64,000 nucleotides of DNA from Euglena gracilis. Taxonomy: Eukaryota > Euglenida > Euglenophyceae > Euglenales. Position numbers and translations under genes: made by a program. This document shows, piece after piece, positions 43,956-54,116 of this stretch. The stretch spans positions 34,006,843 through 34,070,842 of the forward strand of contig CP154957.1 in NCBI GenBank assembly GCA_039621445.1. The letters are read 5' to 3'. A model generated the notes under the pieces. The model did not search any database and was not told the DNA's origin. It worked only from the letters and a program-made list of their open reading frames with translations. Position 1 is the first letter of the stretch, and each line of letters begins with the position of its first letter.

Positions 43956-46900
43956 CTACTCCAGTTCCGAACCGGCCGAATAGCCGGCTATGGGCCTTTT
44001 AGAGGTGTAAACGGATTTCAACGTGCGCACCGCCATGCGGGCCTCGTCGAAATCGGTATCCGTGGTCTCATCCCCCTCCCTGCCCGAAGCCGGGGTGTCA
44101 TCCTCCAAACAAGATATCTTGAAACCGACTTTATGGTGGTTGGAGGAGTGACCCTTGTCACCGCGATTCATACCGCGATGACGTTGGCCAGGGCGTGGAG
44201 AACGAGAACGCAGACATTTGGATGAGTGGTGATCACTCGATCCACAAAGCGAACACCGAGATTTGTGTCGCGATTCTGGGTAACGGGGGGATCGGTTTCC
44301 CGCTTTCCCGTCAAACCGCCGTGGTGACCGGATATCCCGTCGACGATGACCGGTGTATCGAGGTTTTCCCGATGAGGATCACGAAGAAGATGATCCGCTT
44401 CGCGAACGTGATCGCGATGTCTCGCGATGAGAATCACGCTTCTTGGACGGGGCACCGGGTGACCTACCCCGAGGGGTACCGTGTTTCCGCTCATCGCGGA
44501 ACGGGATCCGGGGGCTAATACCACCGGAACGGGGACCCGATGACCGTGAATTGCCCGATTGGCGTGAAAATGCGGAGGAACCCGAACCTCGTGATGAGGT
44601 CGAGCCTCGCGGACTCTGAATACGCTTACACACTCCAGGATTAGGACATTCCCGGACATATGTCCCGCTTTGTTGCACAAAAAGCACACTTTATCCGTGG
44701 CTTGGTCCGAAGAACGCGGATATCGCGTTTTCGATCCCGTGTTTGGTGAGGTGGGTGAAACCGGTGATTTTTGCAATGCGTTCACTGAATCAGCCGGTAA
44801 TCCAGCGGTTGGGTGTGCGTTATACGCGGATTGAATCTGACCAAGAAGCTGTGATAGCTTCAATTGCTTGGAAACATAATTCCAGCGTTGGTCAAGAGTC
44901 ATTGGATGACTCGCCAACTCCTCACGGTGGATATCCTTGATGAGGCTAGGCGTGAAATGCATGAGAACAGCATCAAACTTTTCGCGCACTTGCTTTTCAC
45001 TGAGTTCATCCACTTCAGCGGCAAGTCCTAACCATTTGGCATACCAAAGGTCAATGGACTTCCACTTGCGATTGGGTGGGGCGCATTGCCGCCACTTGGT
45101 CTCTAGGGTAATCCTAGCGACCAAACTTGAACTGGTGGAAGCGTATTGCTCCACCAGGTCATCAAGGGAAACGCGGTAGCGAATCACGAGTTGTCGCGCC
45201 CGTTCCTTCTTATCCCTAGGGAGGCAATCGATGAATTCCATCTTGATCACCTCCGGGTTTGTGTCCTGGGTTGGCCCTTTTAATGCCCAGTAGTACTCCC
45301 AGTCCCGGAAAAACTGTCTCCATGTGGTTGGATCACCGTCCCATTGGGGTTTCACCTTATTCGCGATTGCGATGGTGCCCTTGAAGTCTTTCTGAGAAAC
45401 CCAACGACCCTCGGTGGTATTCCGTGGTTTTGGGCCTGGGTACGCTCGAGCACCAAGCGTATCCTTTCCGGAATCTTGGCCCAATTCGCGAAATTTCTGG
45501 TGAAGGTGAATCCTGGTCCGGAAATCCGGTCGCAAACCCTGTTGGGCACCCGTAATACGGGGACTCTCCGGTGTGGGGGTATGTCGCGCATGCAACATGT
45601 GACCCACTCCCGGTGTACGGGTTTGGCTCATTCCACGCACAAGCATGGAATGATGGATTTCTTGGTGGAGACTTGGCGGAATCGCCGTGTTTTCCGAAAA
45701 TTCAATTCCCGTAATGGGAAATTCATCCGAAAACTGGGTTTGGGTTGTGGGCAAGGCCAATGGTGGCACAATTCGCGGAATCGCGGATTGTGACACTCGG
45801 GACACGGGTTGTGGTGGTGCATGTGCACCTAGAGTCGGGTTATGGAAACGCGACTCTGCAACATTTGGCGCGTCTTCGGCAATGCATACTGCCGAATTGC
45901 GGTGTGAAACCCGCTGTTGATTGGACGCATTATCCAAACCCACAGACAAGTCATGCACACTTTGCTCCAAATGCTCAACGAGTTGGAGTTGACCGCAAAT
46001 ACGGTCAACTTCATCCTCCAAAGCGCGAATACGCTTGCGGTAACGGGAAAAGTCATCCGAGTGCGGAATCCTTTCGGAAATTCCGGTAACATCTTGGACA
46101 AGCTTCCCGTGAGAATTATCCAATAATTGGAGTTGTCCCATTAATGCTTTTACAGCATTTGAGAGAATCTGCAAAGGTGATGTTACCTTGGTTGGTGTGG
46201 TGGTCGGTGCAACCGGTGCAGGGTTATCCGACAACGCGGTTGTGGTACCCACGGGCAAATTTGCGGATTGTAGCTTATACAAAAAACGCGGAAAATCGCT
46301 CATCCAACCTGGTAATCTCACTTTGCGTGGATCGGGCATTCCGATTCACCGATTCCTCAAGCCGTAATAGGCTGTTGCAGAAATCTTGCAAGGTTTCCTG
46401 ATTGTCAGTGAACATTTCGTCATAAAATGCCTTGAAATCAGGGTTCTCGGTAATCCAGGAATTGGAACCTGCAGGTAGAGACTGCATTTCCGTTTTTTTA
46501 GCAGACACCGATGCATACCGGGTCTGGAGTTCCCCAATAGCAGTTTGAATACCTCTAATGTCCGGAACTCGGTGGGAAAGTGCGGAATAGCTTTGTTGCA
46601 AACCCGCAATGGCCGAGTTAATCCCGCCAATGTCGGATTGCAACTGCAACTGCAGGGAATCCTGCCGTTGTGCTACTTCCGCGACTTTCGCGCTCAGATT
46701 GGATAATCCAACCCGATTTGCGTCACAATAGCAGGTTTTCTGATCCAAGCGGGAAAGTCGCTCCTCCAACTGCCGCACATACGTGTGGGGAGCAAAATTC
46801 TCGTTGGCTTGTGACTGGAATTGCCGAAACTTTTCGTTGTATCGCACAACTGCATAATGCGGTGTTGCGATTCATGGAAAGTTGCGGACAATGTGGTGAA

Positions 46901-47838
46901 ATGGTCCATAGACACAAATCCACCACTGTTTGATGTTGCAGACAAGGAATCTCGTGCATGCAACTGTTGTTGCAAATGCACGAGATTGTTGCCAATGAAC
47001 AGGAATGAAGTTTTGCGGGAGTTGTTGGCATATTTTGTCAAAGGTTTCCCGAAAGGTCAAGGTCAATACCCGCACTTTCGAAATTCCTCTGGCAATATTT
47101 GCCAACTTCCTGCAAGTAATTCCAGCAGTATTCCAGCTTGGTGAAGACATGTTTTTGGTTGTCCTCATCAAACTGGAGCACTTTGTTGAGTGCGGTTGCA
47201 CAATCTGCAACGCATTGTTGCACATGGTTGAACTGCCTCACAAGGGGGTGATCCCCTGGAAGCTGAGCAACGATATCCTGCACATCCTCAGCAGTGAGGA
47301 GCTCACCAGTGCCCTTCCCATAGCCATCCATGGGTTGGGATGTACCGGAGAATTCTGGTACCACTAGGCGAGTCTCCGGTTGCCAAGGTAGTGCGGGATA
47401 GCACCCAGGAGCGGGTGGTGGTGGCAAAGCTCTGTAAGGGCTTGCCGGTGGAAGAACGGGTGGTGGTCGAAAGAAACACGGGGTTTCTAGCCCACCATCA
47501 CCAGAGAAGCCCGGTGGCTGAATCACCACGGGTCTCTCCGGTGTGTGCAGCTGCACCATTGCCGCAGACAGAGGCGAATACCCCCGTTGTGACAAGGTGA
47601 GTGCGGAAGAGGCCGCATTAGCCTCTGAAGCCAATGATGTGGAGGGCACATTGCCGACCACTGTCAATGATGACAAATGTTGCAATCTTGACAATTGAAC
47701 CAATTGTGCCTCATCGGCGTGGGAACTGGAGGCACTTTCACATAAAAGCTTCCAATCCCCATTTTCCTGGTCAATGTCTTGCAATGCTGCCTGTAATAAG
47801 GCATAGTTGAATTGATGGTTGGGGCCTGTGCTTTGCAT
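43956..47838 (-). pseudogene. Family I large gag, complete copy
   Basis: Start MQSTGPNHQFNY at 47838, 274 bp after the primer site; about 1,290 codons to the acidic end at 43956. Sections in order: proline-rich (LPPPPAPGCYPALPW), EDVQDIVAQLPGDHPLVRQF helix, Gln-rich coiled-coil region with repeated QLEERLSRLDQKTCY-type segments, capsid-like WDGDPTTWRQFFRDWEYYW, zinc knuckle, RS-rich (HRETSRSRSRSGSSSS) and acidic tail. A 723-codon frame (44168-46339) stays open. One base is lost in the knuckle (CFLCNKAGHMSG then shift), and the N-terminal third has several shifts and a deletion of about 60 bp relative to copy 1 near 47005. Confidence 0.83.
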
Positions 47839-48111
47839 CTTTCTGATGACAAAAACAGCAAAAAAGCACAAAACTAAGCAGTTGTGCTGGCACCAGAGGG
47901 GCTGTAACGGGTAATACCGTACAGAACCTTCCTGAGCCTGCTCGTCTGCTTAGACGTTGACTAGAAGCCGGGAGCTGACGCTGCGACCGTGTAGTTACGG
48001 TGCAGGGGCCCTCCGCTGCCAGTCAGCGTAGGATCGAATCAATCTGCTACCAAGTGTAATACCTGGTAGCCTTTTTTTTTCTGTATGGGCTGTATGTGTA
48101 GGATCGTGACC
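47839..48111 (-). other. Family I 5' leader
   Basis: Untranslated stretch between primer site and gag start, with a T/A run (TTTTTTTTT on the plus strand) and an inverted pair ACCAAGTG...CTGGTAGC near 48050-48070. Nearly identical to 14133-14404. Probably carries packaging signals, by position only. Confidence 0.5.
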
Positions 48112-48124
48112 TCCTCTGCTACCA
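48112..48124 (-). promoter_or_regulatory. Primer-binding site, initiator tRNA-Met type
   Basis: Minus-strand TGGTAGCAGAGGA starts one or two bases inside the 5' LTR end; complementary to a tRNA ending TCCTCTGCTACCA. Confidence 0.82.
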
Positions 48125-48125
48125 C

Positions 48126-48440
48126 GTGTACGTCTGATTCACAATTCCCCTTTCCCAATTCCCAAAAGCCTTCGCTTTCGCTTTGGCGCACCTACTTGGG
48201 AACTGAAAATCAGAGTAACAGAAAATCCCTTTTTCCCACTTCCCAAGAAGCAAAGCACAGAGCAATGCAGGGAGGACGGACTGGATATCCAAGTCCGGTC
48301 CGGAGAAAAGGAAGGACAAAGGGAAAAACAGAATACCACCTGTGGAGAGAGAAGGGGCACCCATTAGGAGATCCTAGTAGGATCTGCTTCCATCCTAACT
48401 TCCTCAACAGAAGGGGACAGAAGCATATGCCTGGTATACA
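48126..48440 (-). repeat. Family I 5' LTR of the complete copy
   Basis: 315 bp, partner of 32035-32350. The plus-strand end GTATACA is followed by the CCTCGA target duplication. The inner palindrome has one change here (AGATCCTAGTAGGATCT). Confidence 0.9.
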
Positions 48441-49800
48441 CCTCGACACCGTTGGGTAAAGCGACTTTATAGCGCCCACTTGTACCCAACCGATCAAGGG
48501 ACTCACATGGTCCGATCCAGAGGGGGTCCAACTTCGTGGATTGCATGCGGGTTCTACCGTTCCGAACCCACACGCGGTCACCTGGGTTGTATACCGGTGA
48601 TATGTAATCTTGTAAGAATTGTTTTTTTGTTTTTGTAAGTGTATAGCGACTACGCGCTTTTGCACATCCGTGCGCAATGATTCTACTTCAGAGAACAATG
48701 TTTCGCAGCTCACGCTAGAACGAGCGGGTCGTTCTGACTCGATGTCGCCCATGGCTGGGGGGTCTCGTCCGAAGACGATTTTGTACGGTGAGTATTGTAA
48801 TATCACACCCGGTAAAGTGTTGATATAAAATAAACACCAGGGTAGTACTTGTAGCCAGGCATTGTGCGATTCGGCCAGTGAAAGTCGTAGCATGTTGACT
48901 ACAGCTTTCACTGCCGCTTCAGCGCGACCATTTCCTTTTGGACGATAAAAATAGAAAAATGCTGCTCAGTTCCGAGTAAATCACAAAGAATTGTAAAACA
49001 TCGAGAAGTAATCAAATGGTCTTGATCACTCACGATTTCATTCGGTAAACCCATGAGGCAAATGCATCTTTCTAGAAACGTTTGTGCCAAAACTTGTGCT
49101 GTCAACCCTGCTTTCTGGCATGGAACGACTACTATGTACCCACTCAGCCGACAGACGACAACAAGAACGTAATCGTAAATTTTGTCATCTGTTCCTTTGC
49201 AAGGTTGAAGTTCCAGAAAATCCATGCAGAGGGAAGTAAAAGTGTCATTTGGTACGGCGAAGAAATCCAACGTACCAGGGGGGGGTACCTCTGCGCGGTT
49301 TCACAGCTTGACAAATTTGGCACCGTTGCGAATTTTGTAAACAGCGCTTGTACAATTTTTTTTCGGTCAGGGTTGTACAGTATCTGCGACCCACCAAAGA
49401 AAGAAGTTTGGGGGCCCCAGGGTGACCTTGGTTGTGATAACATAAAAGTTCGTCATCAACCAAGTCACAGGGTATGCAGTATTTATATCCAGTATCATTT
49501 CGGAAAATCAAACGTAAAGGTGATAAGGTATAATTCTCAACCAATTCACCATTACGTAATCTTTGTACGACATTATTGTATAAATCATCCTTGGAATAAT
49601 CCCATTCACGAAAAAAGAGACGGGTTGGATATTCTGATCGCGCAACTCGGCGGGGGCCCGGCATTCTGCCGCGTTTTCGTTTTCCCCGTACGGGGGCTAT
49701 CGGCATCCGCCGCCAAGTCCGCGAAACAGGAAAGTTGTCAAGCAGGTTGTCAGCGGCGTCTGCGCGCCTTGCGTATTCGTCGGCTTCGCGACTTCCGTGG
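48441..49800 (-). pseudogene. Family II integrase, copy 2
   Basis: Zinc region (LLCYHNQGHPGAP, KRCLQNSQRCQICQ), core with CMDFLELQPCKGTDDK, GLPNEIVSDQDHLITSRCF and NGRAEAAVK, then VWVRNGRTRMQSTKLDPLWI and LGTSGRYKVALPNG up to the LTR. A small deletion near 48948 shifts the frame between HFS and the Glu block, where copy 1 still reads through. The rest of the C-terminus and the chromodomain lie at 31737-32034. Confidence 0.86.
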
Positions 49801-49814
49801 AACGTGGCATCACC

Positions 49815-51000
49815 CTTGTCAGGGTTACCAGGGTAATGCCAGAGTGCACGTGAAAGTGGGTCTGCGACTTTTTGAGTATGACCTGGTGTGTAAACTACCA
49901 CCAGGTTGAATTGACTGAAAAATTCGTGCCAACGGCATCTTTGGCCAACTGAGGACATGGCTTTGTTTTAGTCTTCGTTGTACCAGTGTTGGAGAGACTC
50001 ATGGTCTGTCAACACTAGTATTTGTACGAGTGAACTGGCGACCCAACTTCAGAAATTTTGTAGGATAAGGACAATGGCGTACGTCTCCTTTTCTCGTATG
50101 CTCCATTTGTACCTTGTAGCTTTCTGCTGAAGAATGCTACAGGGCGCAGTTCATTGGACGAGTTATGTTGACTCAACACACCGCCGACGGCATAGTCGCT
50201 GCTGTCGACCTCCAGTACGTATGGTTTGTACGGGTCGGCAATGTCAAGTACAACGTTGTCCAACATCAGTTGTTTAATTGTCGTTAGCGATTCTGGCATT
50301 GTATCATCCCATTGTATCTTTGTATTGTCAGGACCGCGATTTTCGCGAAATCCTTCATGTAAATCGCGTAATACTGCGCTAAACCCAAGAATCCTTTTAA
50401 ATGGGTGATTGTCTTGATGTTTTCAGGTGTCCAGTTCTTTATAGCTTCGAGTTTGCTCGGAGATGCTCTCCTTTGTCCGTTGTTAAGAATGTGTCCACAA
50501 AATGTTATCGTTTCGCGAAACAAATGCATTTTCCCAGCTTTGACAAAAGCAAATGTTTTTGAAACGTTGTCAGTACGGAACGTATATCGCGGTAGTGAAT
50601 ATCAAGGATATCACTACCCAAATTTGTAAGTGGAGGAGGTGTGCCTATCAGCACATCATCAATGTATACCATTGAAAACGGTAAGTTCCCGTAACATGCA
50701 TTGTATCATTCTTTGGACCATGGCTGGGAAATTCTTAACACCCATTGGTAACACCGTCCATTGGTAAACTCCGCGGGAGGTTACAAATGCGGTGTATGGT
50801 TGTGAGTCAGGGTGTAAGTGCATCTGGTGAAAACCATCCTCTAAGTCGAAAATCAACCAAAGGGATTTGTAATCAGGTCTTCGATAAGTAGTAACGGAAA
50901 TGGATCGTCTTTTGTCTGTGAGTTCAAGTATCGGTAATCCAGCACAAGTCTCCACTTCTTCTCTCCAGAAGCATCGGGAGGCTTGGATACCACGAAAGCT
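49815..51000 (-). pseudogene. Family II RT and RNase H, copy 2
   Basis: RT blocks LVLDYRYLNSQTKDDPFP, LWLIFDLEDGFHQMHLHPDS, QWTVLPMGVKNFPAMVQRM, the MVYIDD box near 50670, FCGHILNNGQRRASPSKLEA and LKGFLGLAQYYAIYM; RNase H blocks YVLEVDSSDYAVGGVLSQHN, LTDHESLQHW and FNLVVVYTPGHTQKVADPLS. Lesions: about 11 bases missing near 50868 (shared with copy 1), about 32 bases missing near 50325, a stop in place of Gln/Glu near 49970, and frame changes. Not functional. Confidence 0.86.
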
Positions 51001-52799
51001 TGTGAGGTCCACTCGCTTTTGGAGGGTATGATCCATTTTCGTTCAATCAGTTTTTCGATCATTGTATTGAGAGCTTGTTCTCTTTCGCCTGAACAGCGAA
51101 AGAATTTTCGGTGCATGGGCTGTGCACCTTCTTTGAGTTCGATTTTACAGACACCAAAAGGTCCGCGAATTGCAGGATCTATGTCATGGGCATAGATAGG
51201 ATGTTCTAAAACATCACTGAATTCGTGATTGATCTTTGTACATAGTTCTTGTGATTTGGGATGTTGACCACCGCTTTCTATCACTGCGGATGGTTGGTAT
51301 GATTGGTCATTCTGAGCTTTATCCCGTGGGAATTTGTCAGTGTGGTCAACAGTTCCGAATGCATCAAAGAAACAAACACGAAAAATGATTTCCTTCAATG
51401 GTGGTAACATGACACCACAAAAATCTTCAAACAAGGGAGTGTCATTCGGTAAATCCCACCACTGAAAAGTGACATACGTCAGTTGTTGGAAACATTCCGC
51501 TTCGGGATTTATAGGAATGAGTAGCACACCGCGTGCTTGATCCCGAAGGATCTTGTCAACAACAAAAGGGATAAGTTTTAGAGGTGGGTGTATCCACAGG
51601 ACCACATCACCCCAAAGCTTATCAAACGCATTTGTATGGCTTGACCAGTTGTAGGGTAAACGAGAATGTGCTTTGGATGAGAACGCACCAATCTCCAATT
51701 GTAGGTCCATCGACTTCGCGATTTGCGCGATTTTGGAAAACCAAGTTTCCAAAATGCGATATTGTCCAAAATTGAACGCATTCCAGATGCGGTTCGCGAA
51801 AACTGTTGCGGTTTCAGTCCTGTGGAGGGCTGAAACACAGTTTACCGAGCCACATCGGTAATGCGGAGTGTCCGAAGACACTTCATCAGGCATTGTACCA
51901 AGTGTATCAGGTGTATTGTATAAAGGACAATTGTCGTTGGCATCCTGCCACTTGTGTGCGGGGACATTGGAGGGGTTGGCATTCTGCCGTTCAGGGTCAG
52001 AGAGATTGGCTTTCTGCCATTGGAGATCTTCCAGCGCGATTCTCGTTATTCCGAACAGGGACGCGATTCTGCATTTGTCCAATTGTCGATGCACTTCAAC
52101 ACACAACGGGTAACAACCCGGTTTGTTGTGTTCTCGGTCAGCGGGCAGGGTACCCTCGGTACCGGTTCCAGTACCAAGTGTACTCTGGTTGTTGAGCAAA
52201 GCGATTAGTTTGGAAGGTTCAACAATACATCCACAGTCGAAATCAGGTTGTGTGGAAATTCTCCGGCAATGTGCGCATTGGTAGGAAGTGTCGGTCTGGT
52301 AGTGCATGTCAGTCATGTGTAGTGTGTGCATAGGGGTGTTGGAAGTTGTAGCTGCTGGGGGGTGTACAGGGGTGTCCAAAATCGACACACCTGGTGGAAA
52401 TCGTGAAATTTGTGCAGCTGGGCGGCTACTCGACACCGAAATTTCTTCAGGCCTTTGGGCTTTCACCTTGGAACCCAGTGAAACGTGGGGGGTTAAGCTA
52501 CTCGCTTTCCCTACCGCATGGGAAACGTGCGGTAAAAGTGTAGTGGGTAGGGGGGCAGCTTTCTCTTTACCCGTGGTGTAGGAAACAATGTTTTCGTTTG
52601 TAGAAAACGTTGTGGCCAGGCGGGGGGACATCTGGGAAGGTGTCTTGGGGGAGAAATTCGGTGCTGTGAGCTGTGTGCGTGTAGTAGTGCGCAAACCGAG
52701 GGAGGGGCAGTCCACAACAAGGCGGTTCTGACGCAAGAATGGAAAACCCAAAATTACTTCAGACCCGCGGATACCCAATTCGTAACTCCAGGTACCCAT
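50853..52799 (-). CDS. Family II protease end, linker and RT start (648-codon open frame)
   Basis: The longest open frame in family II. Order: ELGIRGSEVILGFPFLRQNR (protease C-terminal block), Ser/Thr/Pro-rich region, YQCAHCRRISTQPDFDCGC (a CxxC...CxC zinc-like motif), LQWQKANLSDPERQNANPSN, HYRCGSVNCVSALHRTET, NAFNFGQYRILETWFSKIAQ, the DIRS-like domain at about 51440-51740 (LEIGAFSSKAHSRLPYNW; WGDVVLWIHPPLKLIPFVVD; KILRDQARGVLLIPINPEAE), REQALNTMIEKLIERKW and KKWRLVLDYRYLNSQ of RT. It ends at the shared deletion after EDLIT. Part of the pol polyprotein, so the first Met is not a true start. The openness over 648 codons supports real coding history. Confidence 0.78.
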   Translation of the reverse strand: MGTWSYELGIRGSEVILGFPFLRQNRLVVDCPSLGLRTTTRTQLTAPNFSPKTPSQMSPRLATTFSTNENIVSYTTGKEKAAPLPTTLLPHVSHAVGKASSLTPHVSLGSKVKAQRPEEISVSSSRPAAQISRFPPGVSILDTPVHPPAATTSNTPMHTLHMTDMHYQTDTSYQCAHCRRISTQPDFDCGCIVEPSKLIALLNNQSTLGTGTGTEGTLPADREHNKPGCYPLCVEVHRQLDKCRIASLFGITRIALEDLQWQKANLSDPERQNANPSNVPAHKWQDANDNCPLYNTPDTLGTMPDEVSSDTPHYRCGSVNCVSALHRTETATVFANRIWNAFNFGQYRILETWFSKIAQIAKSMDLQLEIGAFSSKAHSRLPYNWSSHTNAFDKLWGDVVLWIHPPLKLIPFVVDKILRDQARGVLLIPINPEAECFQQLTYVTFQWWDLPNDTPLFEDFCGVMLPPLKEIIFRVCFFDAFGTVDHTDKFPRDKAQNDQSYQPSAVIESGGQHPKSQELCTKINHEFSDVLEHPIYAHDIDPAIRGPFGVCKIELKEGAQPMHRKFFRCSGEREQALNTMIEKLIERKWIIPSKSEWTSQAFVVSKPPDASGEKKWRLVLDYRYLNSQTKDDPFPLLLIEDLITNPFG

Positions 52800-52978
52800 G
52801 GTCGAACGGGATTCCGTTCACCAAGGCCTCCAAGGGGTGAAAGCCCATCACAAAACCGACAAAAGTCACAAAATCGACAAAAGTGTTCCCTTTGTGGATC
52901 ACACAACCACCACTCCTCCAAATGTTACCGTTCTCGCTCTCCCCGCCCGAACCAACGTCTCCACAATGATACAAAACA
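52800..52978 (-). pseudogene. Family II protease remnant
   Basis: A short stretch (FVDFVTFVGFVMGFHPLEAL) in another frame joins the closing protease block. The DTG active-site half lies beyond the LTR insertion and is not in the window. Identical in position in copy 1 (24800-24978). Confidence 0.5.
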
Positions 52979-53292
52979 GTGTACGTCTGATTCCCAATTC
53001 CCCTTTCCCAATTCCCAAAAGCCTTCGCTTTCGCCTTGGCGCACCTACTTGGGAACTGAAAATCAGAGTAACAGAAAATCCCTTTTCCCACTTCCCAAGA
53101 AGCAAAGCACCGAGCAAAGCAGGGAGGACGGACTGGATAACCAAGTCCGGTCCGTTGGAAAGGAAGGAAAAGGTATAAAGAAGAATACCACCTGTGGAGA
53201 GAGAAGGGGCACCCATTAGGAGATCCTAATAGGATCTGCTTCCATCCTAACTTCCTCAACGGAAGAGGACAGAAGCATACGCCTGGTACACA
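52979..53292 (-). repeat. Family I LTR (3' LTR of the third copy)
   Basis: 314 bp, inserted after ACAAAACA in family II protease as at 24979. Polypurine tract GGGAGGGGGA adjoins on the right. Confidence 0.88.
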
Positions 53293-54116
53293 TCCCCCTC
53301 CCAGGGCTATGCCCGATTTCCGCTTTGGACCAGGCATTGTGGCCACAGGGATTTCGGACAAAGACCTGGTCTGTGGGAGGTGCACCATGGCGCATCCACA
53401 GGGGCCCTTTCCGTCGCACAAGGGTCCACTCAAAAAGGGGGGGGGCGGAAAGGAGGGGACCCAAAAAGCCCAAAACGCGCAAAATGGTTTCACCTATTCT
53501 GCGGTGGCTTATGGGTATATAGTATATTATAGCCCACTGGGGAAAATGGGGCTTGCGGGTTTCCCTGCCAAGCAAAAACATCCACCCAGTTTGGGTGTGC
53601 CCAAGGCACTTGGGGTTGGGTCCATGGGCATTCCAGGAAAACCCATGGTGAGGGTATGGAAGGAGAGGGCCTCTGACCAGTCAAACCTGGGCAGGGCGCA
53701 TGGCCAGCCAAACCTGACCACGCAAAAGAAAATCCTACTCTACAAAACCAACTGCCGGCGACAGCATTTGCCCCGGGGGGAAAGTAGAGAGGAGTGGGGG
53801 GTTGGCTTAGGCCAAAAAGTTGTGCTGTCTGGCAGCCTTATGGCCTCAAACGGCCGAAAAGAGAAGAAAGGGAAAGGAAAAGAGGCCGTCGGCCCTGTGC
53901 GCTGCGTGTCGCACGCCCGCGAGAGGGGAGAGGGGAGAGGGGTGTGCATGCATGCGCACGGAATCCTGCACATGGCAGCATCCCGGTGGGAACTTACTAG
54001 CGGCGAATACCGCAAAGGGTCTTCGAAGGGGTTGTTCGGGCGAATACCCAAACAGGGTGTCAGGCGAATACCTGACGAGGGTTCTGAAAGACGCCGCATT
54101 GGCGTTTACAGACACC
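53293..54116. other. Family I 3' untranslated region, copy 3
   Basis: Same as 32351-33175 and 25293-26109: AT-rich GGGTATATAGTATATTATAG, G-run, GAGAGGGGA repeats. No gene seen. Confidence 0.6.

Larger units (their letters stand above)
32035..48440 (-). mobile_element. Family I giant Ty3/gypsy chromovirus, complete copy (16.4 kb)
   Basis: LTRs at 32035-32350 and 48126-48440 are in direct orientation and differ at roughly 14 of 315 positions by eye. CCTCGA at 32029-32034 and again at 48441-48446 is a 6-bp target duplication within family II integrase. Primer site (48112-48124) and polypurine tract (32351-32360) fit the minus strand. Gene order is gag, protease, linker, RT, RNase H, integrase, chromodomain, then a 5.5-kb cargo frame. 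This is about three times the size of ordinary Ty3/gypsy elements. Stops and frameshifts in gag, RT, integrase and cargo show it is not active now. Confidence 0.88.
48441..52978 (-). mobile_element. Family II Ty3/gypsy chromovirus, copy 2
   Basis: The better family II copy, minus strand: broken protease, linker, RT, RNase H and integrase, cut at 48441 by the complete family I element and at 52979 by another family I LTR. Its integrase tail, chromodomain and cargo are the pieces at 27156-32034. It lacks the family III insertion and keeps the YIDD region that copy 1 has lost. Gag and its LTRs are not in the window. Confidence 0.87.
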
